A DNA stretch of 64,000 bases. It comes from JAPOUP01 sp965221405 (lineage in GTDB: Bacteria; Pseudomonadota; Alphaproteobacteria; Rhodobacterales; Rhodobacteraceae). Position numbers and translations under genes: made by a program. Below, one piece after another: positions 63,896 through 64,000 of this stretch. Numbering within the stretch: position 1 is the first letter of the stretch; each line of letters opens with the position of its first letter. The DNA lies in contig CBDCSE010000002.1 of assembly GCA_965221405.1 (NCBI GenBank), positions 310,001 to 374,000 of the forward strand, written 5' to 3'. A model generated the notes under the pieces. It worked only from the letters and a program-made list of their open reading frames with translations, was not told where the DNA came from and ran no database searches.

Positions 63896-64000
63896 CTATT
63901 CCTGCTTCGGAGGCTCGGCCCCGAACGCGCCGACCATGCGGGCGCCGGCGTCGGTCGCGGTGAACCCGCCCACGACGTGAGTAGGCTCAGCGGTTCCTCC
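63896..64000 (-). CDS. Surface lipoprotein C-terminus (partial at window edge)
   Basis: The last 34 codons of a leftward gene that begins outside the window: GGTAEPTHVVGGFTATDAGA, RMVGAFGAEPPKQE, then TAG. The VVGGF...VGAFGA pattern is the C-terminal strand of TbpB-like surface lipoproteins and matches the remnant VGAFGARKEAE at 57213-57270. It indicates at least one more member of the family some 5 kb away. Everything upstream is unseen. Confidence 0.6.
   Translation of the reverse strand, partial: GGTAEPTHVVGGFTATDAGARMVGAFGAEPPKQE

Overview
The window reads as chromosome of an alphaproteobacterium, most likely a member of the Rhodobacterales (roseobacter-like). The valyl-tRNA synthetase, the protein-L-isoaspartate methyltransferase/TolC pair, the DUF6280-type small protein, the TRAP transporter and the stand-alone corrinoid activase all look like members of that order. 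This rests on recognising protein families, not on a search. Core genes are GC-rich with normal codon use, but more than a third of the window is transposon debris. Insertion sequences of at least six families (IS1634, IS630, IS5, IS110, IS1595, ISAs1, plus unassigned DDE types) are truncated, frameshifted or nested, and several ordinary genes are broken by small slippage mutations. That is the look of a lineage in genome decay, such as a host-associated or recently bottlenecked bacterium.

Layout. 1-2 kb: an IS1634 transposase running off the left edge, then tRNA-Asn. 2-8 kb: a copper-type P1B ATPase convergent with a dctP-dctQ-dctM TRAP transporter. 8-16 kb: an IS graveyard around one secreted Calx-beta protein. 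It includes an IS110 pseudogene split by both an IS5-type element (7-bp target duplication, 15-bp inverted repeats) and a 277-bp MITE-like element. 16-24.3 kb: two divergent operons around a MarR regulator. Leftward are a NicX-type ring-cleaving dioxygenase homologue, an alpha/beta hydrolase, an acyl-CoA dehydrogenase and an acyl-CoA ligase. Rightward are MarR, a cytochrome P450, a VOC/extradiol dioxygenase and an MhpA-like FAD monooxygenase. Together they look like a peripheral-to-central route for an aromatic or N-heteroaromatic compound. 24.6-32.4 kb: P1-family peptidase, ndk, an ABC-F ATPase, a retropepsin-like membrane protease, a corrinoid-enzyme reductive activase and a cupin. 32.4-38.5 kb: decayed cytochrome c and sugar dehydrogenase genes, an AAA-ATPase/PD-(D/E)XK protein, an IS1595 copy and an ISAs1 copy with an N-terminal DruA-like (DUF4338) domain. 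38.5-49.1 kb: housekeeping genes (valS, an aminotransferase, an MsbA-type exporter, a glycosyltransferase, ygfZ, efp, a DUF6280 gene, a membrane protein). 49.4-54.8 kb: a DDE transposase gene split by an IS110 copy, then an IS5-like element with inverted repeats. 54.8-58.4 kb: a leftward set of a surface lipoprotein with a 16-base homopolymer in its leader, a collapsed paralogue, an alkyltransferase-like protein, a frameshifted ClpP-type protease and two unknown proteins. 59.2-64 kb: cobQ, tolC, pcm, an IS1595 fragment and the end of another surface lipoprotein.

Most notable points. (1) The TbpB-like lipoprotein gene at 57349-58438 has a run of 16 G (C on the coding strand) just after its start, which puts it one base out of frame; 15 or 18 would restore a lipoprotein with a lipobox. 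This looks like a phase-variable surface protein. (2) The 16-24 kb cluster combines a NicX-like dioxygenase with CoA ligase/dehydrogenase, P450 and FAD monooxygenase genes in a combination I do not recognise. (3) The FAD monooxygenase has no ATG/GTG/TTG before its FAD motif; the expected Met is an ATA codon. (4) Dead transposons seem to have drifted by A:T to G:C changes, which removed stop codons and produced many long spurious open frames.
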